A stretch of DNA of 64,000 bases, taken from the NCBI RefSeq assembly GCF_018873765.1, contig NC_057917.1, positions 58,090,464-58,154,463 on the forward strand, written 5' to 3'. Shown one piece after another: positions 10,882-22,744 of the stretch; position 1 is the stretch's first letter; each line of letters starts with the position of its first letter. The notes below the pieces were generated by a model. That model ran no database searches. It was not told where the DNA came from and worked only from the letters and a program-made list of their open reading frames with translations. Source of the DNA: Telopea speciosissima (Eukaryota; Streptophyta; Magnoliopsida; Proteales; Proteaceae). The position numbers were made by a program, and so were the translations under genes.

Positions 10882-13272
10882 AAATTGCACTTAATGTTTG
10901 TGGTATTACGTGAAGTACCTAGTCTGTGTTTTTTTTTTGGTAGAAGAAATACACAGTCACAACATAACATAAAACATTATTACCGAAAAACTTCATGTGG
11001 GGGCTTTCAATACCAGCATTTTTTTTTTCTACATAATGGTAGTGTTTGTTGGTTTTCATACTTTAGAAATTTTGTCCATATTATTTTCATAATTTGTGTT
11101 AAATTTTTAGTCCAATCTAACATGTCCACATGTCAAATGAATGTTTAATACTTAAAAATTTCTTTAAATATTTTAAATACATCTATAAAATAATAAATCA
11201 AAAAGAAAAAAAAAAGAGCCCCAAATGTAGGGATGTACACGGATCAAATTCGGCTCGGATGTGATCGGAGCCGAATATTCCCTAGCCAAATAGGGATACC
11301 TCTACACGAAATCGGTTGCGGATTGAATTTAGATTTTTGACCATCTGTTTACATCTCTGCCTTGTGTGACTCGGGCCTTCCTCCCCTAGCCGATACAAGT
11401 CACACTCAATCCATATCTCTAATTAGATCATGACTCGTTTTTCCTCATATTAGAAGAATCTTAAAACTCTTAAGATCATTATTTACTTAATTTTTATTAT
11501 TAAGTATTAAGGATTTTATCGAGTATTAAAATTTTTTTCGATCTACAAAAGGATGTCCTAACGGATTGAGATTGATTGTTTGATTATCCATTACATCTTA
11601 CCCAAATATTATAATACTAAGGAACCATTAAATTTAACAACAAGCTTCTCCTAGAAATTCCCATTCCATGAAGCCCACCTTAGAGCCTTTGAGATAAAAA
11701 TGGAGTGGATCAGGACCCCTATTAGAAGAAGGAGAAGAGGATCAACCCAAAGTAAGTATACTTTCTAAGACCTTTGATTGGTATAGAAATTCCAAATCGT
11801 TAATGATAAGTCACACTAGGGTTAGGTTTAAAATCTATATTGATTAAATAAAAAGGATTAATTAATGACATACATTTGACAATTTTACAAAATTTAAAAT
11901 TGAACGAATTCAAGTAGGGAAAAGAAAAACACATGGGAACACATGACCTAGTAGATTGAGGGAAGAAATTATTTTAAAATTTTACTTCTTATTAATTAAC
12001 TCTTACGTAAGTGCTAATTTATCTTAGTTAAACTAGCTATTTCAACACACACAAAGGCATTAATTAAATATATATATATTCAACTCAATAAAATTCTCAG
12101 TTGAAGTCAAAGTTCTATGTTTTAAACGTTTGAAACTAACTATATTCACAAAATTAATATCTCCAATTTTCAAGATTCAAAGAATTTTTATTTGTAATTT
12201 ATTCTTAATCAAAACTTTCAATCTTTGTATTTGTGCGTGCAGCATGCAAGGGGGGTGGGATGCAATGTAAGCATTAATTACCTGGCATGCAAGTTTTGTA
12301 CAAGAAAGAAGTATGACACATGATGAAGAAAGTACGTAGCTAACTAGCTAGGCAATATTATAGACATAGAGAGAGAAAGCTGTGGGTGAAGAAGAAATTT
12401 AGAGACAAACCATCTAGATCTGTAAAGTGTCAGCAGCTGAGGTGGCATGCCAAAATGAGAAACAATAGCTGATCTGATATTCCTTCACGGGTTCGTCTCT
12501 GATCTCTGCTTATTTCATTTTGGACTTTGGCCTTTTGGTCGATCTTGTCTTTTGATTCTTGGTCTTGTCTGGCTGCGTATCTTTGGCCTCTCTCTTTATT
12601 GTACTTCGTCTCTCTTTTTAGGCTATTGATGTGGTCTTTCATTCTCTCTTGTAGTTTGACTTAAGTATAATGAAATACCAAGCTGTGTTTCCATGTTTTC
12701 CTCCCCCCTCCCCCCCCCCCCTAGATTCGACTCCTGTCCAGCACCCTGGCCGGGCTGCATGTGCGGCGTTGGACACAGTAAGGCGTGAAAAGACAGCCTC
12801 ACCCTTGCTCCTTTTGCTCCCACCCCCCAAAAAAAAGCCGTTAAAATTGAAATCATATATTAATGGATCGAATTTTCCTTAAGTTACGGTGAATGGGAAT
12901 GACTTCAAATTCATGCAAGAGGGTATTTTGAGGAACATACTAAAAGCTTATATATAGAGGTTTGTGATTCTAGGATGGTGTGATGAAGGAAAACTATCTC
13001 CTATATTAACTATGGGATTGAGTTTTTCGTAAGCCACGGTTAAGGAGGAGAAGTTTCTTTACCATGGTCATTATTGCACTTAATTGGATGGTTGTGTAGG
13101 TACAATGAAGGACATTTCAGACCTTCAACATATAGGGGGAATAATGAAAACCTTAGATTCGTGGGTGAAAAAAAACTTTCTCCCTAACCATAGGTAAAAG
13201 TCATACAAATGAACTGATTTATGTGAATTGCATGTATCTTTGATATACTACATCAGGGAAGTAGTTTTCTGT
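10882..13272. other. Intergenic, AT-rich
   Basis: No supported gene. It includes a degraded member of the palindromic MITE set near 12715-12840 (cgactcctgtccagcaccctggccgggctgcatgtg ... cacccttgctcc), adjacent to C-rich and A-rich homopolymers. A minus-strand open frame at 12430-12642 encodes a highly charged peptide without recognisable homology and is not called. Confidence 0.35.
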
Positions 13273-13403
13273 CTGAGAATGTGGCCTACGCCAGCACTCC
13301 CATGTGTCTATCTCTCACCTCCTCAAAACAAGGGAGAGTGTTTTTTCATATAGGGAGGAGAGAAATAGACTCATGGGAGTGCTGGCGCAAGGCACACTCC
13401 TAG
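13273..13403. repeat. Inverted-repeat MITE (family F2), second copy
   Basis: The left end gagaatgtggcctacgccag followed by cactcccatgtgtctat is matched in reverse by actcatgggagtgctggcgcaaggcacactcc. The interior ctcaaaacaaggg matches the copy at 9965-10112. Clear terminal inverted repeats of about 40 bp, non-coding. Confidence 0.6.
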
Positions 13404-13949
13404 ATTGATAGAGAATTTAATTTCTCCCAATATATCAAAACTGATTTGGAGGCAAAGTTTATTTTTTACATCGGCTTTAACTATAATTCATTTGGCTAAA
13501 ATTTGAGCCACCTATAGGGTTATTATATTTCGTTTTCATAGTGGATTTTTTTTTTTTTTTAAATTTTTAAGAAAAATTTGAAGATCTAGTTCTGCCTTCT
13601 TACTTTTTTGAGATTTATCTCACATTAATTAAGTTTAAGATTCGTGTGGTTTTCATATAGCGTATTATCCTCTCCAGCTAATAGCTTAAGCTTTGTATTG
13701 AACTTCTATTACATATTTTAAAAAATTAATTTCTCCATTTAAGCTCCATCCACTATAACATATCTAGAAGAACACATTTTATCAAATGTTGCAACTTCAA
13801 TTTTATCTTTTCAACTTTTATTTCTAGATGTAATAAGAAGCACTCTTTACAATCTTTCCATGGAATCAAAGTGGTACCTCCCAAAGGTGGTCTAGAATAT
13901 CACATGTTATCAAATATAGCCCACAACAAAAAAAATAAAATAAAATAAA
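13404..13949. other. Intergenic, AT-rich
   Basis: No gene or clear repeat seen, apart from a run of T near 13545-13560. Confidence 0.35.
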
Positions 13950-14105
13950 ATAAGGGAAATTTTTTCATACGGCTATGTAAGCCGTTTATGTGAGAAGGTG
14001 GGAGTTTCAAGGCATTAATTAATGAGTGGGGGTTCATAATTTTTCCAACTCTTTGTGAGAGGGGGACACAATCGTACATACTTACACGCCTATAAAATAA
14101 AATAA
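13950..14105. repeat. Inverted-repeat MITE (family F3)
   Basis: The left end (ttttcatacggctatgtaagccgtttatgtgagaagg) and right end (cacaatcgtacatacttacacgcctat) form degenerate inverted repeats. The same element, better preserved, lies at 55985-56190, where both ends carry tcatacacggc. Non-coding. Confidence 0.5.
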
Positions 14106-14800
14106 AAATAAATAAACCTTTATTTCTAAATGTAATAAGAGAGCAATCCATTGGTCAATCGTTCAGTAGTCATTAAATTCCTTGTAGAGAAATGTGATTT
14201 TGATCACTTATACATGACTCAGAATAGATCATTCCATAGTTTTGAAATAGTCAAGGAATCACTATCCAATACAAAGATTCCCTTAAATAATTAATTAATA
14301 ATCCAAGATCATGAAATCAAAACGTTTATGCTTTATCCATAAAATACACAGAAGAACACACAACTTGGATATATATCTAAATGATTTTTTTTTCTTATAA
14401 TTTGCAATGCCACATAGGATTTGAGTCCTTTTCAAGGAAGGGCATGATATATAAGGAACTGTACTTTCGAAATATCTGAGTTTGACCTGTTACATCCATG
14501 CCATGACTGTGGAATGGGTTTAATTTGCTGGTTTCACACGAAATGAAAGCAGAGAAGATAATAAGCATATCTGACCACATAAAATAATAAAGATTACTGA
14601 ATAAATTATCCATGAGAGTCAAAGAGATCACTTTTCAAACTGTTAATTAGTTCTGCAAAATGAAATACAGAGAAGCAGGCAAGAAGCAACGTAGAAGCAA
14701 CTGAAACTAAACAGTTTTCGGTGCACAGATCATCTGGAGTAGATTAATTGAGACTTCTCAACTTAAAAGGAAATAATAACCCAACAAGAAATTTCATTCT
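14106..14800. other. Intergenic, no clear gene
   Basis: A minus-strand open frame of 78 codons at 14395-14631 has no recognisable domain. I see nothing else that can be supported. Confidence 0.3.
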
Positions 14801-14939
14801 AGACATCACATGGTCTGGTAATGACCTTCAATTGTGTCTAGTTGGACTGTTTCCTTCTTCCACCCATAGACATCACATGGTGATCAGGTAATAACTTTCA
14901 AATTTTTCTAGTTGAACTGTTTCTTTCTTCCACCCATAG
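14801..14939 (+). repeat. Tandem duplication, unit about 67-71 bp
   Basis: Two adjacent copies beginning agacatcacatgg and ending ctgtttcyttcttccacccata, starting at 14801 and 14868. The copies differ at several bases and by a small indel. Confidence 0.75.
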
Positions 14940-16079
14940 CTTTAGGTTGTCAATGAGAATAAGCTACCCCATAAGCAACAAAATTTATTCCTTTAAATCT
15001 GAGGGAAAAGGGTACCTAGATCAACAATTTGAGGGAAAAAGATTGCTACACTGCCATTGTATAGATTCCTTTATACCCTCGTCACATAATCTGTCATTTT
15101 TTCTCTCTCTTATTCTAACCATGTGGGCTCGTCGTTATGGATGATATTCTTTCCAAATCCACATTGATTGTAACGCGTAGATTGCTTCTTTCAATACCCT
15201 TGTAGGAAACCGTCTCCCTTGTCATGATGTATAGAATAATAATTAGATTATTTTGATCATTAGATAGATGAAAATCTTTTGAATTGATGCATGTCAAATT
15301 TATTAGTCAATGTTAACCATATAAATCACCATGTATGGGATTTTTTCTATTATTTATTTCTATTTATTACAAATTAAATAAAAAATATTTTGTTGATTTA
15401 TGGAAAATAAAAAAATAAAAAAATTATATAACAATTAGAAACAGAAATGTATTTTACATAAATGATAATATAAAAAATTAAAAAATATTCATTTCAAAAT
15501 TCAGGATGTTGTTTATCGAAATGGTAATGGTATCTTGATTATTGGTGTTCTTGGCACAACTGACAGCCATGGAGGACTCTATCCCTATCATATACAACTG
15601 GATTTGTTCCCTCACTCAATCGTGTTCAAATTTGATAGGTCATGTTTGAACAAAAAAAATTAATTAAAAAATTATAAAATAAAATTAATAAATAAGAATT
15701 ATTTTAAAAAGGACCAAGTTTCCCTCTACCCACAATGAATGGGATCGATGGGAAAGGATGGGAATGAGTATCAAGAGGGTATTGTGGAACATACTAAAAC
15801 CCTAGGAGGGGTTTATGAACCCTATGATGGTGGGTGCACCGGCTTCTATGGGTGGAGGAAAACTTTGTCCTTTTAAAAACATGCAGAACAATTCTTATTC
15901 TTCAAACAGATGTGAAGTTCTCAAGTAATTTTCAACTATCTTTATTATATGGTGATACCGGATTGACCTTGACCTGAAATTAATCAATGATTAAATACTT
16001 ATGTGAGGAATATAATCATGGAGAACATTCATGGCAACAAAAGAAAGGAAAAAAAAACTAATAGAAAAGAAAAAATATA
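14940..16079. other. Intergenic, AT-rich
   Basis: No supported gene. Long A/T runs dominate 15330-15500 and 15650-15710. Confidence 0.35.
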
Positions 16080-16460
16080 ATGAGACAACGAACAGCCTTT
16101 CTTTTGTAGGTTTATGCTCACTTCGAAATCCTCTACTGTGTAGACAGAAGGTTGGCCTGTGAAAGGAATCAGAGATATAGGAAACAAGAAAAAAAAAAAA
16201 AAAAATCCCAATACAAAAAAAACATAATGAGACAAAAATGATGATGATACAGTGATTAATTTATGTGTCTATCTATCTCTATCTCTATCATAAATAGCCT
16301 TTCTTTTGTAGGTCTACGCTCACTTCGAAATCCTCTTCTGTGTAGACAAAAGGTTGGCCTATGAAAGGAATCAGAGATATAGGAAACAAGAAAAAAAAAT
16401 ATAATAAGACAAAAGTCATAATGATACAGTTATTAGTTTATGTGTCTATCTCTATCTCTT
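16080..16460 (+). repeat. Tandem duplication, unit about 203 bp
   Basis: Two copies begin agcctttcttttgtaggt at 16093 and 16296. They continue through ctcacttcgaaatcctc, gtgtagac, aaggttggcct and gaaaggaatcagagatatagg to the A-rich tract and tgatacagt...ttatgtgtctatct. They are close to identical over the core, so the duplication is fairly recent. Confidence 0.8.
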
Positions 16461-16554
16461 TACTCAAATTCCTTTTTTTTTTTCTTTTCATTTCTTTTCT
16501 TCATATACAAGCATAGCTTAATATTCTTTCCTGAAAAATTATAGGGGGGACAAA

Positions 16555-16735
16555 CTCTTTCAGGGTGTGTGGTTCCTGCACCTAGGCACAAGATGGGGCG
16601 ACATGACCACATTGCCCCATGAAATGTGGAAATCTCACCCTTATTGATGCTTCATCATGTGCTCCTATTGGCCCCTGCATTGGTGCAGGGGACATGCTTC
16701 CACACAGAGAATTTGTTCCCAAAATTTTATTTTTG
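16555..16735. repeat. F1-like inverted-repeat element, diverged
   Basis: The left end (tgtggttcctgcacctaggcacaagatgggg) and the right end (ggcccctgcattggtgcaggggacatgcttcc) resemble the ends of the F1 elements near 30110-30455 and 45700-45855. The copy is degraded. Confidence 0.35.
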
Positions 16736-16979
16736 AGAGATGTGGACCATGGTGTTCTTAAAGGGAACTTTTACTCATGAAAAAGTAGTCCTATATAGGT
16801 GGGATTGGAAGAAGGATTTAGGAATCTGTATTGGATAATTATAGTATTGCTTTCATTTTATACCGATCTGGATCAGCCTGTATAAGATGGATTTGCCTTT
16901 GTTTCATTTAAAATCGATTTTTTTTGTATTTTACCCTTGGTCTTAACCAATTGATCTATCAATACGAGATCAGCCCCTA

Positions 16980-17280
16980 TTAAGATTGATATTGGGAAGA
17001 TGCTAATTGCATCGGCTTGCCTTGACTGTATTATTGGATATCAATACAAATACAATCCTAGAGCTATTATGGAATGAACAATATATGGAATAATACAAAG
17101 AAGGAAAGAGAATACATGGAGAATATGGAGAAGAAGGACCATGTATTCTCTTTCCTTCTTTATATTATTCCATATCTAGTTCATTCCATGATAGCTCTAG
17201 GATTGTATTTATATTGATATCCAATAATGCAATCAAGGCAAGCCGAAGCAATTAGCATCTTCCCAATATCAGTCTTAAAA
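16980..17280. mobile_element. 300-bp long palindrome (foldback element)
   Basis: The left arm starts taagattgatattgggaaga and runs through atcggcttgccttgac, tattattggatatcaat and ctagagctattatggaatgaac to aaggaaagagaatacatgg. The right arm repeats all of these blocks in reverse order and orientation, ending cttcccaatatcagtctta. The loop, around 17115-17140, is only some 25 bp. Arms of about 135 bp with few mismatches make this the longest hairpin in the window. It is non-coding, probably a foldback MITE; no target duplication was identified. Confidence 0.75.
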
Positions 17281-19258
17281 CCTACCAATTCCGATACCAA
17301 TCAACTGATCTATCCATTCGATACCGATTCCTAAAACCATGATTGAAAGAGGGTATCACATCTCTTTTGTCATTACAATAATAGTCACCAACAATCATCT
17401 TAAAAAAATGTTCTATCAAAGGTTGGGGGAAAATGATGGAAAATGAATTTTGGTATCTAACACTTTTCAAGTTCTCAACCTATTTACCCACCACTAGAAT
17501 ATGAACATTATTTGTTGGTGGAGACAGATCATAAAGATTTAGTGTCTTATCTCTAACGTGGGTTATATTACCCACCATTAGAAGTAAAACCATGTAATGG
17601 ATGATATTCTCCATTTGTCATCATATTTTACTTCTTGTTCGTTTATATATGTTCCAAGGGAGGTTAATAGTATAACTGACTCACCAGCGAGGAAGGCGTT
17701 GTTGATAGCGTGCACAACAGTCTAACCAAATTTCGATCCATGAATCCAAGAGTTATGTTCAACTTCATCCACGTGTGATTCCTGTTGATCATAATAAAGT
17801 TTCTCAATATTACTACTAAAAAAAAACACCTATTTACCCTAGAAAATTAGTGATCCAATCCATCAAGTTAGTGTGGACCAATACTTTTAAAGGGTCAGGT
17901 TCCTTTCTAGTTGCCTAGCTTTTCTACCACCTTGCAGTATTTGTTCACATCCAAAAACTTTTATTACACCATCATTTGATCAGATAAAAAATTTTATTGA
18001 TAATAAGTTTGATCTGACTTTGCCATGCGCCAAAATTGAAAACTAACATTATGTGATAAATATTTTGACCACGGAAACTAGAATTGAAACAACCATAAAT
18101 GAGAAGCCAATAATAGAAATTAATAGGGTACCAAATTTAACACATGACATATCACTTGTATCCAACTCTTAGAATAATCAATTGATCCATCGTTATGGAA
18201 AAAAATGCCAATCAGTCGGGGGTCATTTTCTCCATGGGAAACTGATTAAATCAACTAGATAAGACATTAAATACAAAACAAGTAGATTTTATTATAATTT
18301 TATCTGATAATTTACTTGTTTTGTAATTCTTTTTCTAATCTCTTAGATCTAGAAAATATCCTCAAAAAATAGGTTATTATGTAATTTAATAAACATTTTT
18401 TGAAGGATGATTTGTTAAGAATGACAAGAAAAGAGATCAGGAAACGGAGAATTGAAAGACCATAAATCCACAAGGCCATTATAAGCATGCGCCCATATCC
18501 AAGAGAATGTATAGGCAGCCCGAACACCAAAACAATTGGACACTTAACAAACGTCAAATATATCTTTTAAATTCAATTAAGGGAAAAATAACTTTGTTCC
18601 ATTCCAACTAGCATTCCCATGAGTCTATCTCTCTCCTTTCCTTATAGAATTCTAACTTTTTTGCTTTAAAAAGTATCACTTTTGTGCCGGGCCCAAATGG
18701 TAATGGATAGGACATGTGAATGTCCCTAAGCGATATTTTTGTTGTTTTCTCTTTCCAAGTTATTCTGACAAAGTGGAAACGTAGATGATGTTATTCTCCG
18801 TCATGTGCTACCATTAGTGTGAAGTGTGAGATTCCTCCCACACTGGTGTCTTGGGGAACACTTTTATTTTGTAAAAGTCTATGACCACTCAAGAAAATTC
18901 CATGGCGAAAACAAAAACCGCACCAGTAAAACCTCCTGATACGATTTAGTCCAAGATGGCAAGCCCCCAAGTCTGATTACATAACCTTATTTGTTTTCTT
19001 CATTAATGAAATTTGATTCAACCCAGCCATTCCACTGTTCACGTACGTGAATGATAGAATTATTGGGGTCTGAAAAATGTGGACAGTTGTGGATAACCAC
19101 TAAGGACTTTTCATCTCTTAAGCTTGTTTTTTGCTCCTTTTTATCAGGAGAGCAGTATATATAGTAGATGTGACAGAAGAAAAGCAGAAAAGCTCTTCTG
19201 TGTGCTTTGCGTGCCGAACTAAAGCTCTACAATTCAAATATCCTGAATTCATAGTCTT
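17281..19258. other. Intergenic, downstream of the unidentified exon
   Basis: No gene supported. A hydrophobic minus-strand open frame (18312-18557, 81 codons) has no recognisable family. Short repeats related to cacactggtgtcttgggg (about 18815-18860) and gattcctccgcaccagtgg (10460-10490) occur in both regions. Confidence 0.3.
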
Positions 19259-19422
19259 CTAGTCCATATTGACAATTTTGATATCTTGCACATCAACTGA
19301 GAAACCCAACAGCAGAAGTGGGACTAATTTGCCTTGTTCAATGATGTAAGGGAGCTCTGTACTTGCAGCTGTTTTCATACGACCAAGCATTCCTTGATTG
19401 TGACACCAACCTCGTAAGAACT
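19259..19422 (-). CDS. Unidentified terminal coding exon
   Basis: The minus strand reads without a stop for 54 codons from a good 3' splice acceptor (gggcag|ag) at 19423-19424 to a TAG at 19259-19261. The peptide contains FLRGWCHNQGMLGRMKTA, then STELPYIIEQGKLVPLLLLG, and ends VQDIKIVNMD. Its composition is protein-like (mixed charged and hydrophobic helices), unlike the low-complexity frames around it. I infer the last exon of a gene or a surviving gene fragment. The leucine-rich IIEQGKLVPLLLLGF segment looks somewhat like an armadillo/HEAT-type helix, but I cannot assign the family. No upstream exon was found. A palindromic MITE (19437-19537) sits only about 15 bp upstream of the acceptor, within the presumed intron. 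Confidence 0.4.
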
Positions 19423-19436
19423 CTGCCCTTAAAATA

Positions 19437-19537
19437 CAATTCGACTCCTCTATTTCCGCCCGCCCCTACTGGCCATGTGCGCCCCACACACACACAAGCA
19501 AGGCAGTAGGGGTAGACGGAAGTAGAGGAGTTGGATC
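19437..19537. mobile_element. 101-bp palindromic MITE with 10-bp target duplication
   Basis: The left arm (caattcgactcctctatttccgcc then gcccctactg) is matched in reverse by the right arm (cagtaggggtagacggaagtagaggagttggatc). It is flanked by ccttaaaata (19427-19436) and ccctaaaata (19538-19547), a 10-bp target duplication with one mismatch. That length fits Mutator-like insertion. Confidence 0.7.
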
Positions 19538-19547
19538 CCCTAAAATA

Positions 19548-20602
19548 TCATCTTTGACAGAACCCACTTGTTAAGTAAGGGAATCCAAGCTTTTTGGAGC
19601 GAGCCTGTGTGCTTTTGGGTTGGGGTAAGGCGGGTTATGCCGCCCCTTGTATTCTTTAGGTTTTTTTTTATCAATAAAATCTCAGTGGCCAATCTGGTCC
19701 TAGGTAATATTCGGGTTTTTTTTTATAAAAAACAAAAAAGATAAGGGAACCCAAGATTATATCAATCTCCACCAAATATTTTTTATCAAATTTTTATGTG
19801 TGTCTTGAATTCTTGTACCGGTTTCAAAGATTGACCACTCCGACATTTTTTTGTGGTGACCTAAAAAAGTTTTTTTTTTTTTCTGAGGTCTATGATGGTA
19901 CGGTATGACCAAACCCACTGGATCGACCTGACTTGAAAGAGTATTTATTTGTCTTATTGTCTTGTTGCGTAAGTAAGAGTGAGAAGTAAAATTTAAGGAA
20001 TTTTCGTGTTAGGGTTTCTGAGAAACCAAAGGGATCTTAATTACAGATCAAGATTATTAGGCTTCTGTTGCATGGTTGACTGAGAATTGTGATTCAGTTT
20101 GCAGTCCAAAACCATGCACGTCATTGTCTACGTAGAACAATGGTAAAAAAAAAAACGTATTAAGCTCCAACTTGACCAGAGGAGGACTTCGTTTTTCCTC
20201 TTCAAAATTTGAGAATTCTTTGGCTGATATTCACTTTTCCATGTCCAATGGTTATCAGATGTTTTGACTTGGACTATTAGTTCTGACTTCAAACTCGTTG
20301 GTAAGGATTTATACTTTTCTGATCCCATTTTAGCTACTAAAATGGATATTTCTAAGTTCTAACAATGAAAATATCTTTGAGGCTAGCAAATGGAGCCCTG
20401 AGCTAGCCATTGCTTGTGAGGTATGGAAGGAGAGATCAAATTCGAATTCCCAATAATGTCTTAATCCAGTACTTACTCTTTGTTCCCTTGATTGTTTTGC
20501 AATTAAATTTAAAGTAAAAGGAAAATATTGAGCCGAAAAGAATAGAATCAGGTTCACATTCACGTACGTGAACGTAAGCCCAACTCAAAAAAATATACAG
20601 CC
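19548..20602. other. Intergenic; possible LINE 3' tail near 19590-19690
   Basis: The block ggttggggtaaggcgggttatgccgccccttgtattctttagg followed by T-rich sequence and atcaataaaatctc resembles the 3' untranslated end of a plant LINE on the plus strand. This is by composition only. No other gene is supported up to the hAT-like element. Confidence 0.3.
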
Positions 20603-20966
20603 TAGGGCTGCAATAGGGTCGGGTTGGGCCCAGCCCAACCCTAAGTCCCCTTACCTAGGCCTAGGCCCGACCCGGCCATGACTTAGAGCTAGAAAAATCA
20701 AACCCTGACCCGCCTTCAGAGTCAGGCCAGGCGGACCCTGATCATGTGTGGGAAGGGAGATGCGTGGGCTAGCCAAGCTGGTAAGAAGAAGAAGAAGGGT
20801 TGGGCCGGGCAGGCTCAGCCCAAGGCGTTAACACTAACCTGGCCAGGCACTGACTCAGGACTGGAAAGTGCAACCCTGACCCACCCTCAAGGCCAAGGTG
20901 TCTCAACCCAGGCCCTATTCTGGCTTAGGGCGGGCTCAAGCCACTAGGGCCAAACTTGCACCCCTA
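20603..20966. mobile_element. hAT-like non-autonomous element (364 bp)
   Basis: The ends are tagggctgcaa on the left and, in reverse, taggggtgcaagtttggcc on the right. The GC-rich interior (cgggttgggcccagccca, ggcctaggcccgacccgg) matches the element at 34158-34671, here in opposite orientation. It encodes no transposase. No clean 8-bp target duplication is visible here, unlike the 34-kb copy. Confidence 0.6.
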
Positions 20967-22462
20967 GATAATTAAAGCCCATATGTGAAGTGGTAAAAGT
21001 AGGAGTCACAGGTACTATTTATGATATGGGGTGCTGTTTTCTGGATGGGACGTACGCAAGGGCCACGCCATGTGCGTCAGCCAATGAAAGTACATGCAGT
21101 AGCACAAAAGGGGGTGGAATATCCTCCATACATGGGGAGCATGGAGGTCATTCCGACCTTTGTTATGCATGGCTGTGGCCCCTGCATCCCATGGAGAAAA
21201 CATTCTCCCTTATGATATCCCTATAATTATAGCCAGGGATCGTCAACAAACCTTAGCTACTCGTCGGACCCTTGGAGCAGCTTTCAAACGACTTATAAGA
21301 TACAAGATAAGCTTAGAGAAGAGTAAAGGTGAAAAAGGTTAATATAGATAACAGATTCCTTGTAAATTTTTGTATCTTTGGGGCTTAACTAACCATTAAT
21401 AGTGCTTCATAGCCTGTTTCAACTAATGCTTGTAAGCTAGTAGATACACATAGAAGAGACAACATATACAGGCAATGGCTTCATTAGGATACTTAGGAAA
21501 CTGCACTCAATCTTTATATCTTTCTGCCTAGCAGCCATTCACCACTGTACATGATGTACTTCCTTCCCAATACCTAATCCCTTCAAGGCATCAATTTCAT
21601 CCAAAATTTTATCTTGAGCTTCAAAACTTCCCCCTTCTCTGTTCTTTTCTTTTAACGACAACAACAGATTCCTCATAAATCTTTATACTTGCATAAATTT
21701 GTAGAAAACTGTTTCTTATACTGAAAATTTTCTGTCATTTATTCACAGGAAATTTTTATCTCTCTGAATAATTTGAACTGAAAATTAATTCCATTTTAGA
21801 AATAGATCGATTTCTAGTTCTGTTGTCCACAAGCAGTCAGAGTAAGATATCTAATGGTTTAAAGATAATTCCTGTTTCCTTGCAGAGTAGTCTTTGTTGA
21901 ATTTAGCATGTATTATGTGCTCACATATCTCATGACTCCACAAAATTTACAATCAAATAACAGTTTATGAAAAGAGTGGTAATTTGAACAAAAGAGTTCA
22001 AGGTATACTAGCTAGTTTCCTGATCATAACATGTTCAATTCAACTTTTATGTTACAGATGGAAGAAAATAGAAATAACTGACAAATCCAACTAATTGATT
22101 CAGAGTTCTGAAATGAAGTTCAGTTCATTCACTGGACCCACAATTGGAAGAGGACAGAGACTCAAGTATTTTGACAAAATGACTCAATGACTAATGGCTA
22201 TTGTTTGGCAGACTCGAAGATGGTAAGAATTTGATATTTTCTGCGACAAATACTTGTAATGGCTAACAATGAGGAATCAAAAGAAATTGCTAGACGTCAA
22301 TTGAATCAATCCTCAAAAGGATCATTACGGGGAGAAATATCTAAAGAAGAGAAGAGAAATAAGGAATGTTTGGTTGACCTGATAACCAGAAACTAATGAA
22401 TGATTTTCTCACACAGTGAAACAATTAGAATAATTTCATTGTATCTTGTTATTTTCTACAGT
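20967..22462. other. Intergenic, 3' flank of the U-box gene
   Basis: The segment 21000-21205 (gtgctgttttctggatgggacgtacg ... catggctgtggcccctgcatcccatgg) resembles a diverged F1 element. The rest is AT-rich and non-coding. Confidence 0.35.
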
Positions 22463-22655
22463 TTCACACCCCAAAAATGATTCAGTGAAAATAATTTCCC
22501 ATGGTAGGAATGCAAAAAGATGAATTGAATCCTTCCAGTGCTACTACACTATTACAGCATCTGCAACTTTTGAAGATGCTCCAACAGTGAAGAAGCCTTG
22601 TGCTTGACCCTATCTGTGCCAGTCTAAGCCATCTTTTGTTAGTTTCAACAGTTTT
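22463..22655 (-). pseudogene. Partial 3'-end duplicate of the U-box gene
   Basis: A second copy of the last codons and 3' flank of the neighbouring PUB gene, offset by 193 bp in direct orientation. Blocks such as tttgaagatgctccaacagtgaagaagcctt, cagatgctgtaa (minus sense) and tgaattgaatccttc occur in both copies. The duplicate keeps a frame for the last 18 or so codons, including the stop, with a few substitutions, but it has no upstream coding sequence. It is a non-functional tandem fragment that now lies in the 3' flank or 3' UTR of the intact gene. Confidence 0.75.
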
Positions 22656-22744
22656 CACACCCGAAAAATGATCCAGTGTCAAAGTAATTTCCAATGGTTG
22701 GAATGTAACAAGATGAATTGAATCCTTCTGGTGCTACGGCACCC

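Noticed and set aside
12430..12642. Highly charged 70-codon frame on the minus strand
   Set aside because: K/R/Q/D-rich low-complexity peptide with no recognisable domain, splice signals or promoter; likely chance.
18312..18557. Hydrophobic 81-codon frame on the minus strand
   Set aside because: AT-rich sequence readily gives hydrophobic frames; no family, promoter or splice evidence.
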